11,997 nt of DNA from Candidatus Woesearchaeota archaeon (GTDB lineage Archaea > Nanobdellota > Nanobdellia > Woesearchaeales > UBA10216): positions 1 to 11,997 of the forward strand of contig JACPBT010000086.1 in NCBI GenBank assembly GCA_016180145.1. Direction: 5' to 3'. Made by a program: the position numbers and the translations under genes. The notes under the pieces are model-generated. The model did not search any database. It was not told the DNA's origin and was given only the letters and a program-made list of their open reading frames with translations. This document shows, one piece after another, positions 1 to 5,839 of this stretch (the first letter of the stretch is position 1; every line of letters begins with the position of its first letter).

Positions 1-4
1 AAAC

Positions 5-135
5 GCCGGGACTGGGATTTGAACCCAGACACCCTTTCGGGAACAAGCTCGCTGCTTGCCGCATTTGCTCGCATATTCCAGGCCTACGCTGGCTTTTTCA
101 GCCATTTGCGCGATACCAGATTACGCGATCCCGGC
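5..135 (-). tRNA. tRNA-Ser(GGA), apparently with two introns
   Basis: The acceptor arms GCCGGGA (129-135) and TCCCGGC (5-11) pair perfectly and the discriminator base is G, as in archaeal serine tRNAs. The T arm is CTGGG-TTCAAAT-CCCAG. A CCC-GAAA-GGG extra arm makes it class II. The only Ser or Leu anticodon preceded by U is GGA, at 77-79. The stem TAGGC then pairs with GCTTG if about 26 nt (50-75) are removed after position 37, the usual archaeal intron site. The D stem GCG/CGC ends about 22 nt before that stem, and the extra 22 nt (about 87-108) contain the hairpin TGGC-TGAAAAA-GCCA, which suggests a second intron near 26/27. The spliced tRNA would be about 83 nt. Exact splice sites are not certain. 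No CCA is encoded. Confidence 0.82.
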
Positions 136-160
136 ATGTGCTTGGGAAGTCTTTATCTTG

Positions 161-168
161 TTTATAAA
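161..168 (-). promoter_or_regulatory. TATA box for tRNA-Ser
   Basis: TTTATAAA on the minus strand is centred about 29 nt upstream of the tRNA 5' end. It lies in the short gap after the srp54 stop codon, so the tRNA can be transcribed independently of srp54. Confidence 0.6.
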
Positions 169-179
169 TGTTTATAGGT

Positions 180-1529
180 TTACTTCAGTCCTTTCATCCC
201 GCCGAGCTTTTTCATCATTTTTTCCATGTTTTTTGGTGAGCCGCCTTTGAGCATTTTTACCATTTTTTTGCTTTGTTTATGCTGTTTCAGGAGTTCTTTT
301 ATTTCCGATTCCGGCATTCCTGAGCCTTTGCTTATTCTTTGTATTCTTGCCGAGTCTATTATTTCAGGCTCTTCAAGCTCTTTTTTTGTCATGCTGTCCA
401 TTGCGATTTTCCATTTTTCCAATTTTCCTTCCTGCCCTTCAAGCATTTCCTTTGGCAGCCTCAGCTGCCCGAATCCGGGTATCATTTCAACTATTTTGCT
501 TATCGGCCCCATTTTTTTTATTGCCTGCATCTGCTCGTAGAGGTCAAGCAGGCTGAATTCGCCTTTTAGCAGCTTTTTCTCCAAGTCCTGCGCTTCTTCC
601 TCTGTTATGGCCTCTTTTGCTTTCTCAAGGAGCGTTTCAATGTCTCCCATGCCGAGCATTTTTCCTACGAATCTTTCAGGCACGAATCTTTCAAGGTCGT
701 GTATTTTCTCTCCCACTCCTGTGAATTTTACTTTTGCCCCTGTTGCTGCGCATGCTGTGAGCGCTCCGCCCCCTTTGGCTGTGCCTTCCAGCTTTGTTAC
801 TATTACACCTGTTATCGCCTTTGCATTGTGGAACGCTTCTGCCTGTTTTTGGGCTGCCTGCCCTATGTCGCCGCTTATTACCAGCAGTGCTTCTTCCGGT
901 TGTATTTTCTCCCCGAGTTCCTTCAGTTCTTCTATCAGCTCGCTGGAAAGTGCGTCTCTGCCTGCCGTGTCTATTATTGCTACGTCATACTTCTCAATCT
1001 CTTTTTTTGCGCTTTCATATATTTTCAGAGGTTTTTTCTCTTTTTTGTCGCCGAATACTTGTGCGTTTATCTGCTTTCCGAGCTGTTCAAGCTGCTCGTA
1101 TGCGGCAGGCCTGTATGTGTCAAGCTGCACCAGTGCTGTTTTTAGCCCCCTTTTCTGGAAGTATGCTGCGAGCTTTGCCGCTGTTGTTGTCTTTCCGGAG
1201 CCGAACAGCCCAAGGAGCATTATTTTTGTCGGCTTTTTGTCTGTTTTTATCTCGCTTTCTTTTTCTCCGAGGAATTTTACAAGCTCCTCATATACTATCT
1301 TTATGAGCTGCTCTTTTTTTGTTATTCCCGGCAGGGTTTCTTCTTTTAGCGCCCTTTCCTTTATGCTTTTTGTGAGTGCAAGAACGAGTTCCACATTTAC
1401 GTCTGCCTGCAGGAGCGCCCTTTGTATGTCTTTTGCAAGTTCGTTTATCAGCCTGTCATCTACGAAGATTGTTTTTGCTATCTTTTGCAGGCTTGCCTTC
1501 AGCGACTCGCCAAGCTTGTCCAGCACCAT
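180..1529 (-). CDS. srp54: Signal recognition particle protein SRP54 (GTPase)
   Basis: This GTPase subunit of the archaeal SRP binds 7S RNA and signal peptides and docks ribosomes at the membrane through FtsY. The 449-aa product has a helical N domain (about 1-95), a G domain with P-loop GLFGSGKTT (107-115), DTYRPAA (137-143), DTAGRD (187-192) and TKLEGTAKGG (245-254), and a Met-rich M domain with the RNA-binding signature RIQRISKGSGMP (395-406). The length is normal for the family. The ATG at 1529 is chosen because the protein then begins MVLDKLG, as expected, and because a TATA box lies about 27 nt upstream (leaderless); a 14-codon upstream extension would run through that TATA box. The 100-aa gene at 1606 is divergent. 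Confidence 0.97.
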   Translation of the reverse strand: MVLDKLGESLKASLQKIAKTIFVDDRLINELAKDIQRALLQADVNVELVLALTKSIKERALKEETLPGITKKEQLIKIVYEELVKFLGEKESEIKTDKKPTKIMLLGLFGSGKTTTAAKLAAYFQKRGLKTALVQLDTYRPAAYEQLEQLGKQINAQVFGDKKEKKPLKIYESAKKEIEKYDVAIIDTAGRDALSSELIEELKELGEKIQPEEALLVISGDIGQAAQKQAEAFHNAKAITGVIVTKLEGTAKGGGALTACAATGAKVKFTGVGEKIHDLERFVPERFVGKMLGMGDIETLLEKAKEAITEEEAQDLEKKLLKGEFSLLDLYEQMQAIKKMGPISKIVEMIPGFGQLRLPKEMLEGQEGKLEKWKIAMDSMTKKELEEPEIIDSARIQRISKGSGMPESEIKELLKQHKQSKKMVKMLKGGSPKNMEKMMKKLGGMKGLK

Positions 1530-1551
1530 AATTAAATGTGCTTGAGCATCT

Positions 1552-1559
1552 TTTATAAA
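1552..1559 (-). promoter_or_regulatory. TATA box of srp54
   Basis: TTTATAAA on the minus strand is centred about 27 nt upstream of the chosen ATG at 1529, which fits leaderless transcription and argues against the longer reading frame. Confidence 0.6.
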
Positions 1560-1573
1560 TCTTGTGAGCAAAA

Positions 1574-1581
1574 TTTATATA
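1574..1581 (+). promoter_or_regulatory. TATA box of the 100-aa gene
   Basis: TTTATATA is centred about 28 nt before the ATG at 1606. It lies about 14 bp from the oppositely oriented srp54 TATA box, forming a compact divergent promoter pair. Confidence 0.55.
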
Positions 1582-1605
1582 TGTCAATGGCTCGTTTTAG
1601 CCAAA

Positions 1606-1908
1606 ATGGACAGACTATCCGAAAAAAGATACATCCCTCCCGGATGGAGAGAAACCGAAGTTCCGGGAATGTATGTGCGGGATAGCCTTTTCCCTTATGC
1701 CGCCTTATCTAACAGAGAATTGGCACAAGTCTATCTTAAATCTCACGGCTCCCCGTTGGTGGCAAATGTATTACAAGGTCTTGATGACGGGACTTTGATT
1801 GCTAGACTTGTTCTTGCTGCAGCCTTTGACGGGTTGGATAAGCAGAATCCGGTGATTGCCGATTTGTATGCTGCTATGCTCTCCGGAGTAGAGGGTAGTC
1901 GTAAGTAA
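1606..1908 (+). CDS. Orphan 100-aa protein
   Basis: I do not recognise this protein. It is 100 aa with no signal peptide or membrane segment. The N-terminal third is rich in aromatic and proline residues (KRYIPPGWRETEVPGMYV). The rest looks helical, with the alanine/leucine-rich stretch LIARLVLAAAFDGL followed by VIADLYAAMLSG. The ATG at 1606 is chosen over an upstream GTG at 1564 because it sits about 28 nt after a good TATA box and the GTG lies upstream of that box. It is transcribed divergently from srp54 and ends 29 nt from the converging HPF-like gene. A/T-ending codons are more frequent than in srp54. The function is unknown. Confidence 0.7.
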   Translation: MDRLSEKRYIPPGWRETEVPGMYVRDSLFPYAALSNRELAQVYLKSHGSPLVANVLQGLDDGTLIARLVLAAAFDGLDKQNPVIADLYAAMLSGVEGSRK

Positions 1909-1937
1909 TTTCTGAAGCTGAAAATTGGAGCGGGTAG

Positions 1938-2252
1938 CTACTTTTTTATCTCATTCTCTGTCTTTTTAAGGGCGTTGTCTACTGCGAAGAAGAGGTTTTT
2001 TTCAGTTACTGCTGCCGTGTACTGGGTGCCGTTGTCTACAATAAGGGCATGCACTTCATATTTTTCCGAGTGTTCCTGCTCGTGCACTCTTTTCATGCTT
2101 AGCTTTAGCAGTTCAAATTTTGCGCATTTGTTTGAGAAGTGCCTTGCGTATGTTCCGACAAGCTTCTTGACTACTATCATTGTTGCTGCTTCAAGCCCGC
2201 CGAAGCCGGTCAGCTGTATGTTTCCTCCAAGCGTAAGAGTATCGTCTTCCAT
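1938..2252 (-). CDS. Small HPF/S30EA-like protein (possible ribosome-associated factor)
   Basis: The 104-aa soluble protein starts with a beta-type segment (GNIQLTGFGGLEAATMIVVKK, about residues 9-29) and ends in a helix, NLFFAVDNALKKTENEIKK. This pattern, with a helix resembling the LYAAIDxAxxKLExQL end of HPF/RaiA, suggests the S30EA/ribosome-hibernation fold, whose members bind 30S subunits and limit translation in stress. The match is by eye and only partial. A generic DPANN alpha/beta protein remains possible. The ATG at 2252 lies about 28 nt from an A/T-rich TATA-like element (2275-2285), suggesting a leaderless mRNA. It converges on the 100-aa gene. Confidence 0.75.
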   Translation of the reverse strand: MEDDTLTLGGNIQLTGFGGLEAATMIVVKKLVGTYARHFSNKCAKFELLKLSMKRVHEQEHSEKYEVHALIVDNGTQYTAAVTEKNLFFAVDNALKKTENEIKK

Positions 2253-2293
2253 GCATATTCCGAACCATGCTGCCTTTTAATATTTTTCGCTAT

Positions 2294-2335
2294 TTTAGAA
2301 AGCGACATAAGTTTTGCATATATTCGCTTTCTAAA
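2294..2335. repeat. Perfect 12-bp inverted repeat (hairpin A)
   Basis: TTTAGAAAGCGA (2294-2305) is the exact reverse complement of TCGCTTTCTAAA (2324-2335), with an 18-nt A/T-rich spacer. It lies in the 162-bp gap between the HPF-like gene promoter and the end of the membrane protein gene, and is not coding. Confidence 0.85.
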
Positions 2336-2338
2336 GTT

Positions 2339-2384
2339 CAGAAGACAAAACAAGAATATTCTGTCCAAAAACTTTTGTCTTCTG
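2339..2384. repeat. Perfect 12-bp inverted repeat (hairpin B)
   Basis: CAGAAGACAAAA (2339-2350) is the exact reverse complement of TTTTGTCTTCTG (2373-2384). The 22-nt spacer itself holds the palindrome AGAATATTCT (2353-2362). It begins 4 nt after hairpin A and is downstream of the 2415-3014 gene on the minus strand, so a structured 3' UTR or terminator-like role is possible. Confidence 0.85.
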
Positions 2385-2414
2385 TTATTTGGTAGCGAAT
2401 AAAAGTAATATTTT

Positions 2415-3014
2415 CTACGCCGTCAGTGACAGCAGGAAGTTTCCGAGGAAGAAGAATGCAAGGAAGTTGAATGTTATGTTCATTGCGAAAAAATATACTG
2501 CTTTTATCTTTGTTTCAAAGTCGCCGGGCAGAAGGTATACCGGCTGGCATATTCCGTTAAAAAGGAGTGTCATAAGAACTCCGAGAAGTACTATGTCCAT
2601 CCCTGAAAGGAAGTATGCTGCAACTCCTATAACTCCTCTTGCAAACGCATAAACGAATGTGAACAGGTCCACTGCCGCGCTTATGACTTCTGATGCTATT
2701 GTTGTTGTTATTCCAAATATTGCACCTGCGACCGGCCCGTATGATATTGAGGTTATGACTGTGCCAAGCACTACAAGCTCTATTGCTGAGGGTATTCTTA
2801 TCACGCGCTTGTATATTGTGGAGTATGATGCCGCTATGGCAAGAATGCTTACTGTTATTGCGCCTTTGAGGTCTTTTCCGAGGAACATGTAAAGCCAAAG
2901 CATAGCCATTGCCGGCACCACATATCTCCATTTAAAGAAGTAGTTTTCCTTTTTGGCGAATGCGCCTATGTTGATGGCGCCTTGCAGGAGCCTGTCGGAC
3001 ACGCTTATTTCCAT
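2415..3014 (-). CDS. Polytopic integral membrane protein of unknown function
   Basis: The 199-aa protein has about five or six hydrophobic segments: roughly residues 29-47, 50-67, 78-115 (one long or two short), 125-155 and 170-198. A basic N-terminal stretch (AFAKKENYFFKWR) precedes the first, which suggests a cytoplasmic N terminus. Small residues (G, A, S) are common inside the segments, as in small transporter or ECF S-component-like proteins, but no diagnostic motif is visible and I do not assign a substrate. The ATG at 3014 is preceded by a GGGGTT stretch usable as a ribosome binding site, and a TATA-like TTTTTAAAT (3048-3056) about 38 nt upstream implies a short leader rather than a leaderless mRNA. 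Confidence 0.85.
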   Translation of the reverse strand: MEISVSDRLLQGAINIGAFAKKENYFFKWRYVVPAMAMLWLYMFLGKDLKGAITVSILAIAASYSTIYKRVIRIPSAIELVVLGTVITSISYGPVAGAIFGITTTIASEVISAAVDLFTFVYAFARGVIGVAAYFLSGMDIVLLGVLMTLLFNGICQPVYLLPGDFETKIKAVYFFAMNITFNFLAFFFLGNFLLSLTA

Positions 3015-3079
3015 TTTAACCCCAAATTGGAATGGATTGTGTCATTGTTTTTAAATGTTCTTCGGCAGTAAATGAAGGT

Positions 3080-3170
3080 GGGCCCAACCAGATTCGAACT
3101 GGTGACATCCAGCTGTCTTAGAACGTAGCCGTATAAGACTGGCGCTCTAACCAAGCTGAGCTATGGGCCC
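3080..3170 (-). tRNA. tRNA-Ile(UAU) with a 17-nt intron
   Basis: The acceptor GGGCCCA/TGGGCCC, D arm GCTC-AGCTTGGTTA-GAGC and T arm ACCAG-TTCGAAT-CTGGT form a normal class I cloverleaf resembling archaeal tRNA-Ile. The anticodon stem CCAGT/GCTGG forms only if 17 nt (CGGCTACGTTCTAAGAC, about 3115-3131) are removed after position 37, which gives anticodon TAT (3133-3135). Shifting the splice site by one base keeps TAT. The intron starts with CGGC/GGCT, which can pair with the 3' exon to form a bulge-helix-bulge. Mature length is 74 nt with no encoded CCA. UAU reads AUA directly, which is unusual in archaea. Confidence 0.85.
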
Positions 3171-3199
3171 TTAGCTGTGGGGGTTGGCGTAGGATTTTG

Positions 3200-3208
3200 T
3201 TTATAAAA
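3200..3208 (-). promoter_or_regulatory. TATA box for tRNA-Ile, overlapping a stop codon
   Basis: TTTTATAAA on the minus strand (read across 3200-3208) is about 34 nt upstream of the tRNA and includes the TAA stop codon of the preceding 178-aa gene. Confidence 0.5.
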
Positions 3209-3737
3209 GTTGTGGAGTTAAGGCGTATGGTGTTGCATGTCGTTGTCCTTGCTCAAGGTAGGTCTGTATCTGTCCGAATGTTACTGCCGTAAGCATTCCG
3301 TAAGGTGTCCTGGGCTTGACAAATGCAACTTCTGTTGTTATGCTTTCAATGGTGGGAAAAGCTTCTGTTATTAATTGCAGCACTCTGTTTGGCATCACTC
3401 CTTTTGAGGCGTTTCTCGGTTGGCTGTATACTACCTTGACATTCCTGTGCCATGCCATGCAGTCTTCAATGTATTGCAGAAATTGCATGCGGAGTTTTCC
3501 GCTTCCGGTAAGCATAGGGTCAAATCTTGCGTTTAGTTTTATTTCTCTCCCGGTTGAGCACGTTTCCATTGAGAGATGTGCGCCCTGGTCGTCGTTTACA
3601 AGTTTTATTATTCTTCCCATCATTTTTACGCCGGTGGCTCGGTCGGTTCTTAGCATGTATTGTTCGGGGATGTTTTTTGCAGCTATGTCATCCAGCTGGA
3701 GAAGCCTTTCTATCAGTTCCTCAAGCTGCCTATCCAT
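3201..3737 (-). CDS. Unknown 178-aa soluble protein
   Basis: I do not recognise this protein. The N terminus is a charged amphipathic helix (RQLEELIERLLQLDDIAA, residues 3-20). The middle mixes strands and helices (GVKMMGRIIKLVND, EIKLNARFDPMLTG, NVKVVYSQPRN), and the C terminus is proline- and glutamine-containing without a membrane segment. It may be an alpha/beta domain but no catalytic motif stands out. The ATG at 3737 lies about 29 nt from TTATAAATA (3762-3770), so the mRNA is probably leaderless. Its stop codon is embedded in the TATA box of the downstream tRNA-Ile, so the two units are packed but separately initiated. Confidence 0.75.
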   Translation of the reverse strand: MDRQLEELIERLLQLDDIAAKNIPEQYMLRTDRATGVKMMGRIIKLVNDDQGAHLSMETCSTGREIKLNARFDPMLTGSGKLRMQFLQYIEDCMAWHRNVKVVYSQPRNASKGVMPNRVLQLITEAFPTIESITTEVAFVKPRTPYGMLTAVTFGQIQTYLEQGQRHATPYALTPQLL

Positions 3738-3761
3738 TCCAACAGGGTGTTCGCTCTCAGC

Positions 3762-3770
3762 TTATAAATA
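3762..3770 (-). promoter_or_regulatory. TATA box of the 178-aa gene
   Basis: TTATAAATA (as read on the plus strand) is centred about 29 nt upstream of the ATG at 3737, between that gene and the 3' end of tRNA-Gly. Confidence 0.5.
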
Positions 3771-3782
3771 ATTTGACAGAAT

Positions 3783-3865
3783 GCGGCAGCCGGGATTTGA
3801 ACCCGGGTGAGAGCCTCTTTGCTTGGAATGGCAAGGCCCTATCATAGCCACTAGATCACTGCCGC
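3783..3865 (-). tRNA. tRNA-Gly(GCC) with a 12-nt intron
   Basis: The acceptor GCGGCAG/CTGCCGC and T arm CCGGG-TTCAAAT-CCCGG are complete. The anticodon stem GGGCC/GGCTC forms when 12 nt (TTCCAAGCAAAG, about 3817-3828) are removed after position 37, giving anticodon GCC. TTGC around the anticodon can pair with GCAA of the intron, as expected of a bulge-helix-bulge substrate. The spliced length is 71 nt, usual for archaeal tRNA-Gly without CCA. It lies 4 nt downstream of tRNA-Val, so the two are almost certainly processed from one transcript. Confidence 0.87.
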
Positions 3866-3869
3866 GCAT

Positions 3870-3942
3870 GGGCCCGGCCAGATTCGAACTGGCGGCCTTC
3901 TCCGTGTAAGGGAGACGTCATAACCGACTAGACCACAGGCCC
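3870..3942 (-). tRNA. tRNA-Val(UAC)
   Basis: The acceptor GGGCCTG/CGGGCCC includes one G-U pair. The anticodon arm TCTCC-CTTACAC-GGAGA carries TAC (3906-3908), and the T arm GCCAG-TTCGAAT-CTGGC is intact. At 73 nt it has no intron and no encoded CCA. It is the first gene of the Val-Gly pair. Confidence 0.95.
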
Positions 3943-3970
3943 CTTATTAAATTGTTTGTGTTTCTCGGTT

Positions 3971-3980
3971 TTTTATAAAT
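3971..3980 (-). promoter_or_regulatory. TATA box for the tRNA-Val/tRNA-Gly pair
   Basis: ATTTATAAAA on the minus strand is about 33 nt upstream of tRNA-Val. No second TATA box exists in the 4-nt gap before tRNA-Gly. Confidence 0.55.
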
Positions 3981-4008
3981 ATTTGCTAAGCCGTTGCTGA
4001 TGGCAATC

Positions 4009-4016
4009 TTTATATA
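4009..4016 (+). promoter_or_regulatory. TATA box of scpA
   Basis: TTTATATA is centred about 26 nt upstream of the scpA ATG at 4039, indicating leaderless transcription. It is divergent from the tRNA-Val promoter. Confidence 0.6.
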
Positions 4017-4038
4017 GCTTTGCCGCTATTTTTGCGCT

Positions 4039-4797
4039 ATGGAACAGGGTGCTGCGCATGACAGGATTCTTGACATTGTGGTTGAGAAAGATGAAGTCAC
4101 ATGGCAGACCATGATTTATGAGCTGGTTAAGCATGAGAGCATGAACCCCTGGGATGTTGATGTCACGCTGCTTGCAAGGCGCTACATCCAGATGCTTAAG
4201 AAGCTGAAGGAGCTTGATTTTCGTGTTTCAGGCAAGGTCGTCCTTGCTGCCGCCATTCTTCTGAAACTTAAGTCGCAGAAGCTTTTGCAGGACGATATTG
4301 GAGAACTTGACCGCCTTATGAGCGCTGAGGAGGTTCAGGCTGATGAGTTTTATGATGATTTGGAGGCATCTTCAGCAGGCGGTTTTGGTGTTTCTGAGGT
4401 TCCGCCGCTTCTTCCGAGGACGCCTCAGCCGAGGAAGAGGAAGGTTTCCATTTATGACCTTATGCTTGCCTTGCAGAAGGCTTTGGAGGTGAGGGACAGG
4501 CGTGTCCTGCGCAGGATTCCACACGTGAATGTGGAGGTTCCTCACAGAAGGGTTGATATAACCAAGCTTATAGGGGAGCTTTATGAGCGTATCAGGACGC
4601 ATTTCTCTTCCGGCGAGACGCTTACTTTCAGCAGGCTTACTGAGGGCTTGGAGCGGGAGGCAAAGGTTCATCATTTTATGTCTCTTCTGCATCTTGCCCA
4701 TGTTGAGCATAGGAAGGTTGACCTTGTCCAGACTGAGCATTTTGGGGAGATTGGCATCGTGCAGCCTTCTGACGCCCAAAAAGCGCAAAGTTTATAA
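4039..4797 (+). CDS. scpA: Segregation and condensation protein A (kleisin)
   Basis: ScpA is the kleisin that bridges SMC heads in chromosome condensation and segregation. The 252-aa protein has the typical N-terminal helical domain with MNPWDVDVTLLARRY (35-49) and VVLAAAILLKLKSQKLL (67-83), an acidic linker (about 85-125), and a C-terminal winged-helix domain (about 175-252) including ETLTFSRL and FMSLLHLAHVEHRKVDLVQ. Length and order match archaeal ScpA. No smc or scpB lies in the window. The ATG at 4039 lies about 26 nt from its TATA box, and the stop codon is part of the TATA box of the next gene. Codons ending in T or G are frequent, as in gdhA. Confidence 0.93.
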   Translation: MEQGAAHDRILDIVVEKDEVTWQTMIYELVKHESMNPWDVDVTLLARRYIQMLKKLKELDFRVSGKVVLAAAILLKLKSQKLLQDDIGELDRLMSAEEVQADEFYDDLEASSAGGFGVSEVPPLLPRTPQPRKRKVSIYDLMLALQKALEVRDRRVLRRIPHVNVEVPHRRVDITKLIGELYERIRTHFSSGETLTFSRLTEGLEREAKVHHFMSLLHLAHVEHRKVDLVQTEHFGEIGIVQPSDAQKAQSL

Positions 4798-4800
4798 ATT
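4791..4800 (+). promoter_or_regulatory. TATA box of the 270-aa gene, overlapping the scpA stop
   Basis: TTTATAAATT includes the TAA of scpA and is centred about 27 nt upstream of the ATG at 4822. The two adjacent genes therefore probably have separate promoters despite a 24-nt gap. Confidence 0.55.
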
Positions 4801-4821
4801 AACCACTGTTTAGTAGTTCTT

Positions 4822-5634
4822 ATGGTTTGGAAAAAGCGTCATGTGGATATTGCCGGGCTTACGGAGGATGTCATAGAGTTTGGACCAAAGGCAGCACTCT
4901 CGGAAAAAGGACTAAGGCTCCTGATAAAAGAAGCAGAGGAGATTGCAAGCCGTTTACAGGCTCGTGGCATTAGCATTCAGCCTTATGACATTCCATTTAC
5001 ATATCATGTTTGGCAGTCATCTGATGGAAACAATGTGCCTTACAGACGGTTGGCTGTTAAGGAGTTTGTAAATGCAGTTTCTCTTGAAAAAAGGGTTAAT
5101 TGCACAACTGTGGAGGGCTTTAGGGAACTGATTCCTGAACTTAATGCTGAACGCCTGAGAAAAACCCCGATAAATGCCCATGGAACAACATTAGGCACAT
5201 TAGTGCGGGATTACAGAATATCTGACTTAGTCATTGACCTTGTTGATAATGACGGGGAATTTAGTAAGATAAGGCGTGTAGGGCTTGCGCCTCATGATTT
5301 CGCTACTGTGCCGCAAAACTACTTGACTGATAAAAAAGGAAAACCGACTGATAATGCAAGAAGAATGACGGGGCTTTTAATAGCAAAGGTGGCTGAGCTT
5401 AACGGCGTGCAGGATTACCTTAGCCCCTCCGGGTTTGCGCTTGTTGCACCTCACCTTACTGCCCTTTCTTTTAAGACTTTGCCCATAAATATCTGGGAAA
5501 CTACTACCGGCTCATTGCTGCATCACGCCTATTCTGACAGCCCTTACCATGCTGTCCGCGACTGGGCAGAGCATCACCACCCTGAACTGCTTAGCCAGAT
5601 AGCTTACAGGACATTTTTGCATACTGTTCGTTGA
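4822..5634 (+). CDS. Unknown 270-aa soluble protein
   Basis: I do not recognise this protein. It is soluble, with an N-terminal amphipathic helix (SEKGLRLLIKEAEEIASRLQ, about 27-46), a tyrosine/proline-rich segment (QPYDIPFTYHVWQ), several alpha/beta-like stretches (DLVIDLVDND about 134-144), and a histidine-rich C terminus (LLHHAYSDSPYH, DWAEHHHPELL). The clustered histidines could bind metal, but no known catalytic motif is complete. Its ATG lies 24 nt after the scpA stop with its own TATA box. Compared with scpA it uses more A-ending codons (aaa, gaa, aca), a hint of different ancestry. It precedes tRNA-Glu. Confidence 0.75.
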   Translation: MVWKKRHVDIAGLTEDVIEFGPKAALSEKGLRLLIKEAEEIASRLQARGISIQPYDIPFTYHVWQSSDGNNVPYRRLAVKEFVNAVSLEKRVNCTTVEGFRELIPELNAERLRKTPINAHGTTLGTLVRDYRISDLVIDLVDNDGEFSKIRRVGLAPHDFATVPQNYLTDKKGKPTDNARRMTGLLIAKVAELNGVQDYLSPSGFALVAPHLTALSFKTLPINIWETTTGSLLHHAYSDSPYHAVRDWAEHHHPELLSQIAYRTFLHTVR

Positions 5635-5676
5635 ATGCAGGTTATCTTTTTGCAATAATCCCGCCTAACCAGTAAG

Positions 5677-5685
5677 ATTTAAAAA
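5677..5685 (+). promoter_or_regulatory. TATA box for tRNA-Glu
   Basis: ATTTAAAAA is centred about 30 nt upstream of the tRNA-Glu 5' end. Confidence 0.5.
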
Positions 5686-5710
5686 TGAGGGGCGGCTTCT
5701 TTGCTATAGC

Positions 5711-5784
5711 GCCTCGTTGGTGTAGTCCGGCCAATCATCCGGCCCTCTCGCGGCCGGGACCTGGGTTCAAATCCCAGACGAGGC
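5711..5784 (+). tRNA. tRNA-Glu(CUC)
   Basis: The acceptor GCCTCGT/ACGAGGC, the TGGTGTAGTCCGGCCAATCAT D region typical of glutamate tRNAs, the anticodon arm CGGCC-CTCTCGC-GGCCG with CTC at 5747-5749, and the T arm CTGGG-TTCAAAT-CCCAG are all present. It has no intron and no encoded CCA. The inverted repeat before the Fic gene begins 5 nt after the tRNA end. Confidence 0.95.
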
Positions 5785-5788
5785 ATTA

Positions 5789-5829
5789 TAACCCTACAAA
5801 AGGGAAATATTTATATATTTGTAGGGTTA
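5789..5829. promoter_or_regulatory. Operator-like inverted repeat framing the fic TATA box
   Basis: TAACCCTACAAA (5789-5800) is the exact reverse complement of TTTGTAGGGTTA (5818-5829). The 17-nt spacer holds the TATA box TTTATATA (5810-5817), centred about 26 nt from the ATG at 5840. A dimeric repressor bound here would block TBP/TFB loading, so an operator is the simplest reading. As RNA it could also fold into a hairpin in the tRNA-Glu trailer. The regulator is not identified. Confidence 0.7.
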
Positions 5830-5839
5830 CGCAATTTTT

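Noticed and set aside
607..1545. Long plus-strand open frame (312 codons) opposite srp54
   Set aside because: It is the antisense shadow of a strongly conserved gene, Ser/Phe-rich from reverse-complemented Lys/Glu codons, without a promoter.
4372..4788. Minus-strand 138-codon frame within scpA
   Set aside because: scpA on the plus strand has family motifs along its whole length; the opposite frame has none.
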